Of a stretch of 5,171 nt of DNA, positions 1 to 4,798 are shown piece after piece; the stretch's first letter is position 1, and each line of letters starts with the position of its first letter. A program made the translations under genes and the position numbers. Source of the DNA: an uncultured Erysipelotrichaceae bacterium (GTDB lineage Bacteria > Bacillota_I > Bacilli_A > RFN20 > CAG-826); the NCBI GenBank assembly GCA_900321535.1, contig ONWJ01000076.1, positions 1 through 5,171 of the forward strand, given 5' to 3'. The notes below the pieces were generated by a model. The model did no database searches. It was not told the DNA's origin and worked only from the letters and a program-made list of their open reading frames with translations.

Positions 1-86
1 GCAAAGGCGGCTACACCAAGTCCTATAAGCTTGGTCCACGCCGTGGCGACTGCGCCGAAGTCGTCTTAGTCCGCTTCGCTGACTAA
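1..86 (+). CDS. rplQ: Ribosomal protein L17 (bL17), C-terminal end only
   Basis: Only the last 27 codons and the TAA stop are inside the window; the reading frame is set by the codon beginning at base 3. The peptide contains GGYTKSYKLGPRRGD followed by a short hydrophobic tail (AEVVLVRFAD). This matches the conserved C-terminus of bacterial L17, which typically reads GGYTRxxKxGxRRGDAAxMxxIEL. L17 is a large-subunit ribosomal protein and is usually the last gene of the rpoA-rplQ operon, which fits the intrinsic terminator about 20 nt downstream. The tail is short, unlike the long C-terminal extensions seen in some phyla such as Bacteroidota. The identification rests on motif recognition over a short peptide but is quite specific. 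Confidence 0.88.
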   Translation, partial: KGGYTKSYKLGPRRGDCAEVVLVRFAD

Positions 87-87
87 G
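65..87 (+). other. Small inverted repeat across the rplQ stop codon
   Basis: CTTAGTC (65-71) and GACTAAG (81-87) are perfect reverse complements separated by 9 nt, and the right arm contains the TAA stop of rplQ. There is no U-tract after it, so it is not itself an intrinsic terminator. It could help stabilise the 3' end of the operon mRNA, or be chance. Confidence 0.3.
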
Positions 88-103
88 TCATCCAAATCGC
101 ATT

Positions 104-130
104 GAAGCACTCCGGATTCGGGGTGCTTTT
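104..130 (+). terminator. Intrinsic terminator of the rplQ operon
   Basis: GCACTCC (107-113) pairs with GGGGTGC (120-126) around a 6-nt loop, with one G-T wobble. The flanking AA (105-106) extends the stem against TT (127-128). A T-rich tract, TTTTGCTTT, follows. Position, stem and T-tract all fit a Rho-independent terminator ending the ribosomal-protein operon. Confidence 0.85.
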
Positions 131-137
131 GCTTTAG

Positions 138-302
138 GCGATTGCAATTTCTTGCTTCATTTCTTGCTTCACCCTTCTTGCAGGTCATCTTTCTGCTAAA
201 AACAGGAGTACAAGTGTTTGGCGCAATGATGAAAAAGCAATGCCGCTACGCAAATGTCAGAGATGGGATATGGAAGAAAAACTAGATAAGATGCTCGAAT
301 AG
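138..302 (+). other. Open frame without a start codon; possible gene remnant
   Basis: One frame is open from just after the TAG at 135-137 to a TAG at 300-302. Its last part reads VWRNDEKAMPLRKCQRW followed by DMEEKLDKMLE, a charged, protein-like tail. It has no in-frame ATG before 240, where an ATG would leave only 20 codons (240-302), and that ATG has no good ribosome-binding site. I do not recognise the peptide. It may be the 3' fragment of a lost gene left at an insertion boundary, or chance. Apart from this, the terminator and the promoter, the 87-379 interval shows nothing I can support. Confidence 0.2.
148..171 (+). repeat. 12-bp tandem direct repeat, two copies
   Basis: TTTCTTGCTTCA occurs at 148-159 and again, identically and without a gap, at 160-171. 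A third partial echo (CTTCTTGCA) follows at 174-182. It lies just past the rplQ terminator, in the junction between conserved and accessory DNA. It may be a slippage product or the edge of an insertion; no function is evident. Confidence 0.6.
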
Positions 303-332
303 AAAGAGGAAAGAGCGGCGTATTGAGCAAGG

Positions 333-361
333 TTTACAAAATAATTACATAATGTAATAAT
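333..361 (+). promoter_or_regulatory. Probable sigma-A promoter of the ATPase operon
   Basis: TTTACA (333-338) matches the -35 consensus at four of six positions. A 17-nt spacer follows, then AATAAT (356-361) as a -10 element with five of six matches to TATAAT. Transcription would start around 367-369, giving a very short leader before the start codon at 380. The AT-rich context leaves alternative -10 elements possible (CATAAT at 348-353), so exact boxes are uncertain. Confidence 0.5.
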
Positions 362-367
362 TATGTA
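344..367 (+). promoter_or_regulatory. Nested AT-rich palindromes, candidate operator
   Basis: ATTACAT (344-350), a central A, then ATGTAAT (352-358) form a perfect 15-bp palindrome. A second, overlapping inverted repeat uses TACATAAT (346-353) and ATTATGTA (360-367) with a 6-nt spacer. Both cover the spacer and -10 box of the predicted promoter, where a bound repressor would block RNA polymerase. The regulator is unknown: neither product of this operon has a recognisable DNA-binding domain, although AT-rich DNA makes some symmetry cheap. Confidence 0.45.
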
Positions 368-368
368 T

Positions 369-374
369 AAGGAG
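369..374 (+). promoter_or_regulatory. Strong ribosome-binding site with two possible start codons
   Basis: AAGGAG lies 5 nt before the ATG at 380 and 8 nt before a second, immediately adjacent ATG at 383. The spacing to 383 is at least as good, so the ATPase may begin MNLLQIS rather than MMNLLQIS. The functional consequence is negligible. Confidence 0.75.
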
Positions 375-379
375 ATAGG

Positions 380-1693
380 ATGATGAACTTGCTACAGATC
401 TCTACGCGAGGAATGAAAAACATTTCTCAAAACATAACGATAGATTTTGCTAATGCGACGGTTGATCGCGGGGTGAAAAAGGTCAATAACGTCAAAGGTA
501 TCTTTGGCTATAACGGTTCTGGCAAAACTGCTTTGATGACTTCCGTCTATCTTTACCTCCGTCTTTCAACGAACGCGAGATATCTTCTTCAAAACGAGAC
601 GATTGATAAATTGGAGAAGATGATAAACCGTGATACGAATAGCTTTTATTTCTCGATCGTGTTCGATGCGTCAGAAGATCTCATTTTGAAACATGAAGTC
701 TTCCTTACAAAAAACAACAAAGATACCGGATACATGATTGCCCGGGAGGTTGTTTCTCATCTTGTTGGCCGCACAATCAATGAAAGATATGTCGAGGACG
801 TTGTGGTTGAGCGCGGCGTTATCCAAAACAAGCCATTCATGGACTCGCCTTTCTTGGAGAATCTTCGGCTGAAGATTCAAGAAGACACGAGCATCGTTGC
901 ATTGTTTTTAGATCGCCTTGCTGAACTCGCAAACGAAAAGAAACATCGTAGTTTAGCGCTTTCGCCAGTTGAAAACGAATTACTCGCAATTGGGAGCCTC
1001 GCTCTTCATACGGATGTCTATTTGCAAGACGGAGACACGCACTCGAACTATTTCATGAGCAAAAAAGCGTTGGATCATATGATTTCCAAGCTAGAGGCAA
1101 TCAAAGCGAAGGACATTTCCTTGATTGGCCAGTATTTCAACTCGGCCGTCATTTTGAAGGAAACTTTGGAAGAGTATCAAAAAGACACGCGAAAGCTAGA
1201 GAAATTCATTCAAATATTCAAGCCCAAACTAAAGGGCATCGAAATCGAAAAAACCGAGGACGGAGACTATTACCATGTTCGTCGCGTTTTCGTATATGAT
1301 ACCTGCAAGGTCGACTTTGAGTTTGAATCCTCTGGCATTAAACAATTAGTCCATCTTTTCTCTTATCTGCTCAAGTGCGCGAATGGAAATATCGTTTTTG
1401 TTGATGAAATAGACACCAACCTCAACTCCGTTTATTTCAGCAAATTAATCAGTTTCTTCGTTAAATATGGGAAAGGGCAGTTGATTTTCACCACCCACAA
1501 TATTGAATCCATGAACGCGCTGAGAAGACAGCCTAAGTCGATACTTGCCCTTGGCGAGGACAACAAAATGGATGTTTGGATCGGCAAAGGCAATCGCTCG
1601 CCAATCAAAGATTACGTGGAGGGCTTTTTCCCGAATTCCCCAATGAATCTTGAGGATTTCGATTTCATCCATGTTTTTATGGGAGAGGATTAA
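380..1693 (+). CDS. ABC-type ATPase, AAA15/OLD-like family; probable defence ATPase
   Basis: This 437-residue protein is a soluble ABC/SMC-like ATPase with its nucleotide-binding halves separated by a long insertion. Walker A is GYNGSGKT (residues 43-50). A signature-like ESSGIKQ lies at 316-322, Walker B is IVFVDEID (338-345, D342 and the probable catalytic E343), and the switch histidine is in TTHN (371-374). The middle part (about 70-300) is mostly helical and charged, and there is no signal peptide or membrane segment. This arrangement is that of COG1106/AAA15 proteins, which act as sensor ATPases in OLD, PARIS (AriA) and AbiL-type systems. The gene ends 1 nt before a small downstream gene, so the two are co-transcribed and probably form a complex. 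ATPase assignment is firm; the antiphage role is inferred from family and context. A housekeeping function is less likely. Confidence 0.85.
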   Translation: MMNLLQISTRGMKNISQNITIDFANATVDRGVKKVNNVKGIFGYNGSGKTALMTSVYLYLRLSTNARYLLQNETIDKLEKMINRDTNSFYFSIVFDASEDLILKHEVFLTKNNKDTGYMIAREVVSHLVGRTINERYVEDVVVERGVIQNKPFMDSPFLENLRLKIQEDTSIVALFLDRLAELANEKKHRSLALSPVENELLAIGSLALHTDVYLQDGDTHSNYFMSKKALDHMISKLEAIKAKDISLIGQYFNSAVILKETLEEYQKDTRKLEKFIQIFKPKLKGIEIEKTEDGDYYHVRRVFVYDTCKVDFEFESSGIKQLVHLFSYLLKCANGNIVFVDEIDTNLNSVYFSKLISFFVKYGKGQLIFTTHNIESMNALRRQPKSILALGEDNKMDVWIGKGNRSPIKDYVEGFFPNSPMNLEDFDFIHVFMGED

Positions 1694-1694
1694 G

Positions 1695-2186
1695 ATGCAG
1701 TTGATCATGATCTTCGAAACAAGAGCATCATGCAAATCCGACTATCGTTATGTGAAATCGGCGATGGATTATTTTTATGTTGAGCGTTCCTATAAACTCA
1801 CTCCTTTGTTTGCAAGCAGCAAATCGGAACTCACGAATCAAGAAGGCAAAATCAAGAAGTACAAAGGATTGTACGCAGGGGATTCTGCGGTGATCATATG
1901 CAGTGATTATGATCGGGAAGATGACGAGAATAACGCGCCAATCTCATTGCATTGCAAACGGTGTGGATACGAATTGGTGTGGATGAATCGGAATGTTGAG
2001 GAAGTTTTCCTCGGCAAAAGCGTCCCTAGCAGGCAAAAGGAGAAAGAATCGACCGCGTTTTTACGGAAAAAGGAAACATATCTATCCACGATTCATACGT
2101 TAGACAATAAGGAGCCTCTCCTCAAACACCCATCCTCCAATTTGCTTGTTGTGCTAGACAAATACATCAACCGAAAACATAAATGA
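1695..2186 (+). CDS. Small TOPRIM/RloB-like protein, putative effector of the ATPase
   Basis: The 163-residue product starts at the ATG at 1695, 1 nt after the ATPase stop. That ATG is preceded by GGGAGAGG (1681-1688) at 6 nt; an upstream in-frame ATG at 1650 lies deep in the ATPase gene and has no comparable site. A beta strand with an acidic residue (IMIFETRAS, E8) comes first. A second strand ends in an acidic cluster, IICSDYDREDD (67-77, including D71-x-D73), and NVEEVFLG follows at 100-107. An early glutamate followed by a DxD after a hydrophobic strand is the pattern of TOPRIM folds, as in RloB, AriB (DUF4435) and the nuclease half of OLD. At 163 residues it is smaller than most of these partners and lacks the usual EGxxD-type glycine, so it is a divergent or different member. 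It probably acts as a metal-dependent nuclease controlled by the ATPase; that is an inference. Confidence 0.7.
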   Translation: MQLIMIFETRASCKSDYRYVKSAMDYFYVERSYKLTPLFASSKSELTNQEGKIKKYKGLYAGDSAVIICSDYDREDDENNAPISLHCKRCGYELVWMNRNVEEVFLGKSVPSRQKEKESTAFLRKKETYLSTIHTLDNKEPLLKHPSSNLLVVLDKYINRKHK

Positions 2187-2234
2187 TACGAAAATGTAAC
2201 GAATGTGCAGCGGCGGTAATTTCTGCTCCAAGGT

Positions 2235-2263
2235 TTTTCGTTTTCTAACAACCGTGTTAAAAT
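2235..2263 (+). promoter_or_regulatory. Extended -10 promoter of the toxin-antitoxin operon
   Basis: TGTTAAAAT (2255-2263) is an extended -10 element: TG, one base, then TAAAAT, five of six matches to consensus. The best -35 at 17 nt is TTTTCG (2235-2240), which is weak, as is common for promoters with an extended -10. It separates this operon from the ATPase operon, which ends at 2186. Confidence 0.55.
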
Positions 2264-2268
2264 GAACC

Positions 2269-2283
2269 TGGTCAAGTTGACCA
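2269..2283 (+). promoter_or_regulatory. Perfect 15-bp palindrome, probable antitoxin operator
   Basis: TGGTCAA (2269-2275), a central G, then TTGACCA (2277-2283) are exact reverse complements. The site begins 6 nt after the -10 element, over the probable transcription start, and ends 14 nt before the antitoxin ATG. Phd/YefM-family antitoxins, with their toxins as corepressors, commonly bind palindromes in exactly this place to repress their own operon, so autoregulation is likely. Confidence 0.7.
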
Positions 2284-2297
2284 AGTGAGGTAATAAC

Positions 2298-2543
2298 ATG
2301 GTCGTCAATATCTATGAAGCCAAGACCAATCTTTCCCAGTTCATCCAATTGCTGCTTTCTGGGCAGGAAAAGGAAATCATCATCTGTAACCGCGGGAAAC
2401 CGGTCGTGCGTTGCTCGGCATTATCTTCCCCAACGCAAGAAGCACGCCCTTTTGGAGTCTATAAGGATCGTTATCCCAAAGTAGAAGAAGATGATTTCTT
2501 TGCCTTAGACGAAGAAATCGCGAAAGAGATAGAAGGGGAGTGA
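2298..2543 (+). CDS. Type II antitoxin, Phd/YefM family
   Basis: An 81-residue antitoxin. The N-terminal part (VNIYEAKTNLSQFI, residues 3-16, then EIIICNRGKPVVRC, 26-39) is the classical Phd/YefM DNA-binding and dimerisation fold. After a linker comes RPFG (50-53) and an acidic C-terminal tail (EEDDFFALDEEIAKEIE, 63-79). That tail is the toxin-neutralising arm usually seen when a Phd-type antitoxin is paired with a PIN-domain toxin. The start ATG at 2298 has GAGG 7 nt upstream. Its TGA stop (2541-2543) lies 2 nt before the toxin ATG, giving translational coupling. It should bind its toxin, block the active site and repress the operon through the palindrome upstream. Family assignment is confident; the specific named homologue is not known. 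Confidence 0.92.
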   Translation: MVVNIYEAKTNLSQFIQLLLSGQEKEIIICNRGKPVVRCSALSSPTQEARPFGVYKDRYPKVEEDDFFALDEEIAKEIEGE

Positions 2544-2545
2544 CG

Positions 2546-2947
2546 ATGGACTTTCTATTAGACACTCATCTTGCCTATTGGTACATCATGGGCGATCAAA
2601 AAATCCCCAAAATGGCGAAGGAACTCATTGGAGATCGCTCGAATCATATTTATGTGAGTCTCATCTCCGCGTGGGAGATCGGATTAAAGCACGCTAAAAA
2701 ACCAACCTCATTGCCAATGGATGCCGAAGCATTCATCCAAGGATGCAACGAGGCAGGATTTATTATCTTGCCAATCATCGAGAGTCAACTCCTTGAATCC
2801 ATGAATATCACTTCTAAAGAAGGATTGGACCATCATGACCCCTTTGATCGTTTCTTGTTAGGTGTGGCGAATGCGATGAATATGCGCTTTTTGACCCACG
2901 ACAATAACTTCGCTATTTACGATAACCCTTCTGTTCTGCTCTTGTAA
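2546..2947 (+). CDS. VapC-like PIN-domain ribonuclease toxin
   Basis: This 133-residue PIN-domain protein has the expected order of acidic residues. D6 is in FLLDTHL, E44 in SAWEIGLK, D98 in HHDPFDR (with D101), and D119 in LTHDNNF. Together these would bind the divalent metal for RNA cleavage. VapC-family toxins are Mg-dependent endoribonucleases that cut tRNA or rRNA and stop translation; the target here cannot be read from sequence. HxDPFDR followed by LTxDxxFxxY is typical of the COG3744 subgroup. I chose ATG at 2546 because it gives MDFLLDTH, the usual beginning, and has AAGGGGAG (2533-2540) 5 nt upstream. A GTG at 2540 overlaps the antitoxin stop but sits on the ribosome-binding site. 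All catalytic residues are present, so the toxin appears intact. Confidence 0.93.
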   Translation: MDFLLDTHLAYWYIMGDQKIPKMAKELIGDRSNHIYVSLISAWEIGLKHAKKPTSLPMDAEAFIQGCNEAGFIILPIIESQLLESMNITSKEGLDHHDPFDRFLLGVANAMNMRFLTHDNNFAIYDNPSVLLL

Positions 2948-3049
2948 TAGCAAGAATCACTTGGAATAAATGAGGATGCTTACTCCTTCAATAAGTAAAT
3001 AATCCCAACCATCAAGCACTACCCGCATCGTGCTCCACCAAACGAAATT

Positions 3050-3074
3050 GTCTCGGCGCCGTCGAGACTTTTTT
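3050..3074 (+). terminator. Intrinsic terminator of the toxin-antitoxin operon
   Basis: GTCTCG (3050-3055) and CGAGAC (3063-3068) form a perfect 6-bp GC-rich stem with a 7-nt loop, followed directly by six Ts (3069-3074). It is about 100 nt after the toxin stop. In that 100-nt leader there is only a weak 5-bp hairpin (AGCAC 3015-3019 with GTGCT 3030-3034) and no gene I can support. Confidence 0.85.
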
Positions 3075-3091
3075 CATAGATACGTTTATTC

Positions 3092-3113
3092 ACCGCACGA
3101 TTACCGCACGAAT
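3092..3113 (+). repeat. 11-bp imperfect tandem repeat, two copies
   Basis: ACCGCACGATT (3092-3102) is followed immediately by ACCGCACGAAT (3103-3113), with one mismatch. It lies between the terminator of the toxin-antitoxin operon and the next promoter. It may be a slippage product or a paired half-site for a regulator; it is 66 nt upstream of the -35 box, so direct involvement in that promoter is uncertain. Confidence 0.5.
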
Positions 3114-3178
3114 TTCGAACTTTTTCTTGCAGAGCACTATCGGAGTATTTTTCAATCTGTGCAACCAGTGGGCACATC

Positions 3179-3206
3179 TTGTAACTAATATGCATATATG
3201 TTATAA
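3179..3206 (+). promoter_or_regulatory. 28-bp dyad spanning the -35 to -10 region, candidate operator
   Basis: The sequence is symmetric about 3192/3193. The core ATATGCATAT (3188-3197) is a perfect palindrome, flanked by TAAC (3182-3185) and GTTA (3200-3203) in matching positions and by TT/AA at the outer ends. Eleven of fourlteen base-pair positions per half are complementary. A dimeric repressor bound here would cover the whole promoter. The HTH protein encoded at 4262-4798 in the same operon is the natural candidate for autorepression. Confidence 0.55.
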
Positions 3207-3207
3207 T
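3179..3207 (+). promoter_or_regulatory. Strong sigma-A promoter of the DUF1016 nuclease operon
   Basis: TTGTAA (3179-3184), a 17-nt spacer and a perfect TATAAT (3202-3207) preceded by TG one base upstream (3199-3200) make a near-consensus promoter with an extended -10. Transcription should start near 3213-3215, about 20 nt before the ATG at 3235, leaving room for the AGGGGG ribosome-binding site (3221-3226, 8 nt spacing). Confidence 0.85.
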
Positions 3208-3234
3208 TTTCATGCAAGCAAGGGGGTATAAAAA

Positions 3235-4275
3235 ATGAACAAATTGGTAGTTAAGCCTGAATTCCGTGAATGGATCGAAGGGCTTTCCAAGGCCTATCGC
3301 TCGGCTCAATTAAAGGCTTCGGTTTCGGTTAATACCGAATTGATCCGCTTTTATTTTTTTCTCGGCGAAGCGATTCATAAGAACAAATTCCAAAACGAAT
3401 ACGGATCATCCTTTTTTCATTTGATGAGCGAAGAACTGTCTCGTTCTCTTCCCGGCGTCAAAGGACTATCCCCCCAAAATCTTCGCTACGCAGAGAAGTT
3501 TTTTGTGTTGTATTCGGACGATATCAAGAATTTCCCACAGGCTGTGGGAGAATTGTTCTCCATTCCTTGGGGGCACCATCGCACGATTATCGATAAATGC
3601 AAATCGTTCGACGAAGCTTTCTTTTATGTAAGAAAAACCTTAAACGATAATTGGTCGAGGAGTACGCTTGAGAATCATCTCGCCTCCGGCCTATATCAGA
3701 AGAAAGGGGCTGCTTTGACGAATTTCGCCAGCCTGTCGCCTTTGCCAAATGGACCTTTGGCGCAGGAAATCACCAAGGACCCATACGATTTTGACTTCCT
3801 TGCCATCCGGCCGGAATACGACGAGAAGGAGCTGAAAGATGCCCTCGTCAGCGACATTCAACGTTTTCTGCTCGAGCTCGGATCAGGATTCGCGTTCGTT
3901 GGAAGAGAGACAAGGATGCTCGTTGGGGAGTCCGAACTATATGACGATCTGCTCTTCTATCACACGAAATTGCATTGCTATGTGGTGGTCGAGGTCAAGA
4001 CGCGTAAATTCCAGCCATCGGATTTAGGACAGTTGAGCGGCTATGTCGCTGCCGTTAATCATCAACAGAAAACAGAAGGGGATGGGCCTACGATTGGATT
4101 GCTCATTTGCAAAGGGAAAGATGAGGTGCTGGTGAAATACTGTTTGGAAAACTATTCTGTCCCATTGGGGGTTTCGGAATACGACCTGACGCATTTCATT
4201 GAATCCGAGTTTAAGGGTTCTATGCCAACCATAGAGGAAATTGAAGCGGGCGTAAAAGGCAATGGAAAAAAGTAA
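3235..4275 (+). CDS. DUF1016/YhcG-family PD-(D/E)XK nuclease
   Basis: At 346 residues this is full length for the YhcG/DUF1016 family (COG4804). The N-terminal helical domain (about 1-160) carries SAQLKASVSVN (23-33) and the LSPQNLRYAEKF (78-89) pattern of the family. The C-terminal nuclease domain begins near ITKDPYDFDFL (179-189). It continues with FLLELGSGFAFVGRE (211-225), LYDDLLFYH (235-243, metal-binding aspartate D238), VVVEVKTRKF (250-259, the ExK of the PD-(D/E)XK fold, E253 and K255) and GQLSGYVAAVN (265-275). GVSEYDL (312-318) ends the conserved part. The active site looks complete, so DNA or RNA cleavage is likely; the substrate and trigger are not known to me. Such genes often sit in accessory regions beside restriction or toxin-antitoxin genes. 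The 3' end overlaps the next gene by 14 nt, implying coupled translation and a functional partnership. Confidence 0.93.
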   Translation: MNKLVVKPEFREWIEGLSKAYRSAQLKASVSVNTELIRFYFFLGEAIHKNKFQNEYGSSFFHLMSEELSRSLPGVKGLSPQNLRYAEKFFVLYSDDIKNFPQAVGELFSIPWGHHRTIIDKCKSFDEAFFYVRKTLNDNWSRSTLENHLASGLYQKKGAALTNFASLSPLPNGPLAQEITKDPYDFDFLAIRPEYDEKELKDALVSDIQRFLLELGSGFAFVGRETRMLVGESELYDDLLFYHTKLHCYVVVEVKTRKFQPSDLGQLSGYVAAVNHQQKTEGDGPTIGLLICKGKDEVLVKYCLENYSVPLGVSEYDLTHFIESEFKGSMPTIEEIEAGVKGNGKK

Positions 4276-4798
4276 ATACGTCGACTCCCTAGTTGAGGAG
4301 ATAGCTTATCGCAGAAAAAGCCTAGGGATGACGCAGGCGGAATTGGCGGAGAAATCCGGCGTCTTACAGCCCTCCATAGCTCGGCTTGAGGCACATAAAA
4401 TCGTGCCGCGTCTTGACACGGTCATAAATCTTTTTGAAGTCCTCGGGCTCGAGTTGGCTGTTGTCTCCCATAGACCTGCGATTCGCTTTATGTTTGATTG
4501 GATGTGTGAGTCTCCACTTTGGGCGGACGATCTAGAGGTCATGGACGAATTGAACAACCCCGTCGATTTAAACCTCTTGGCAATCAGCGAAGAACTGAAG
4601 ACTGAACTGAGAGAGCTATGCATTGAGCATGACGGATTCCTAAATTGGAACGATCCCGCGAGCGGACTTGTGGGGTCTTCGGCTGAATGGAAGGAATTTT
4701 CCCTTCGCGCATACACCGCGTTTCGAAAGGTTCGAGATGAACTCAAAGATCAATATAATATCTATCTTTTCAACACCGGGCACGACGATTTGGTTTAG
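4262..4798 (+). CDS. Xre-type HTH protein with a C-terminal accessory module; putative partner of the nuclease
   Basis: This 178-residue protein has a clear Xre/HigA-like helix-turn-helix: RRKSLGMTQAELAEKSG (17-33), then recognition helix QPSIARLEAH (36-45) and PRLDTVINLFEVLG (49-62). The rest (about 75-175) is a separate region with SPLWADD (84-90), LLAISEELK (105-113), FLNWNDPASG (126-135) and a helix reaching RDELKDQYNIYLF (158-170). From memory, the pattern of IS-x-x-L, then L-N-W-x-D-P, then L-x-x-E-L-x-x-x-Y resembles a small uncharacterised domain often found as a separate short protein; I cannot verify that. The start ATG at 4262 lies inside the nuclease gene, and the only nearby ribosome-binding sequence is AAAGG (4255-4259), 2 nt away, so translation probably depends on coupling. 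It may repress the operon through the promoter dyad and may restrain the nuclease as an antitoxin. Confidence 0.82.
   Translation: MEKSKYVDSLVEEIAYRRKSLGMTQAELAEKSGVLQPSIARLEAHKIVPRLDTVINLFEVLGLELAVVSHRPAIRFMFDWMCESPLWADDLEVMDELNNPVDLNLLAISEELKTELRELCIEHDGFLNWNDPASGLVGSSAEWKEFSLRAYTAFRKVRDELKDQYNIYLFNTGHDDLV

Noticed and set aside
1650..1694. Upstream in-frame ATG that would add 15 residues to the small TOPRIM-like protein
   Set aside because: It lies inside the ATPase gene with no suitable ribosome-binding site, while the ATG at 1695 has GGGAGAGG at good spacing and begins directly with the first beta strand.
2188..2241. Inverted pair ACGAAAA (2188-2194) and TTTTCGT (2235-2241) as a terminator for the ATPase operon
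   Set aside because: The 40-nt loop, AT-rich arms and lack of a proper T-tract make it unconvincing; no clear terminator was found in this gap.
2540..2545. GTG start for the PIN toxin overlapping the antitoxin TGA
   Set aside because: The ribosome-binding site AAGGGGAG abuts this GTG with no spacing, and PIN toxins of this group start at the equivalent of MDFLLDTH, from the ATG at 2546.
3019..3309. Minus-strand 96-codon open frame overlapping the terminator, the promoter and the start of the DUF1016 nuclease
   Set aside because: It runs antisense across the TA terminator and the strong plus-strand promoter, has no ribosome-binding site, and its N-terminal part is the complement of the conserved nuclease gene. 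No family was recognised.
4306..4746. Minus-strand 146-codon open frame opposite the HTH gene
   Set aside because: The plus strand encodes a clear Xre domain with good motif structure. The antisense frame is serine/arginine rich without any recognisable motif and is a shadow.
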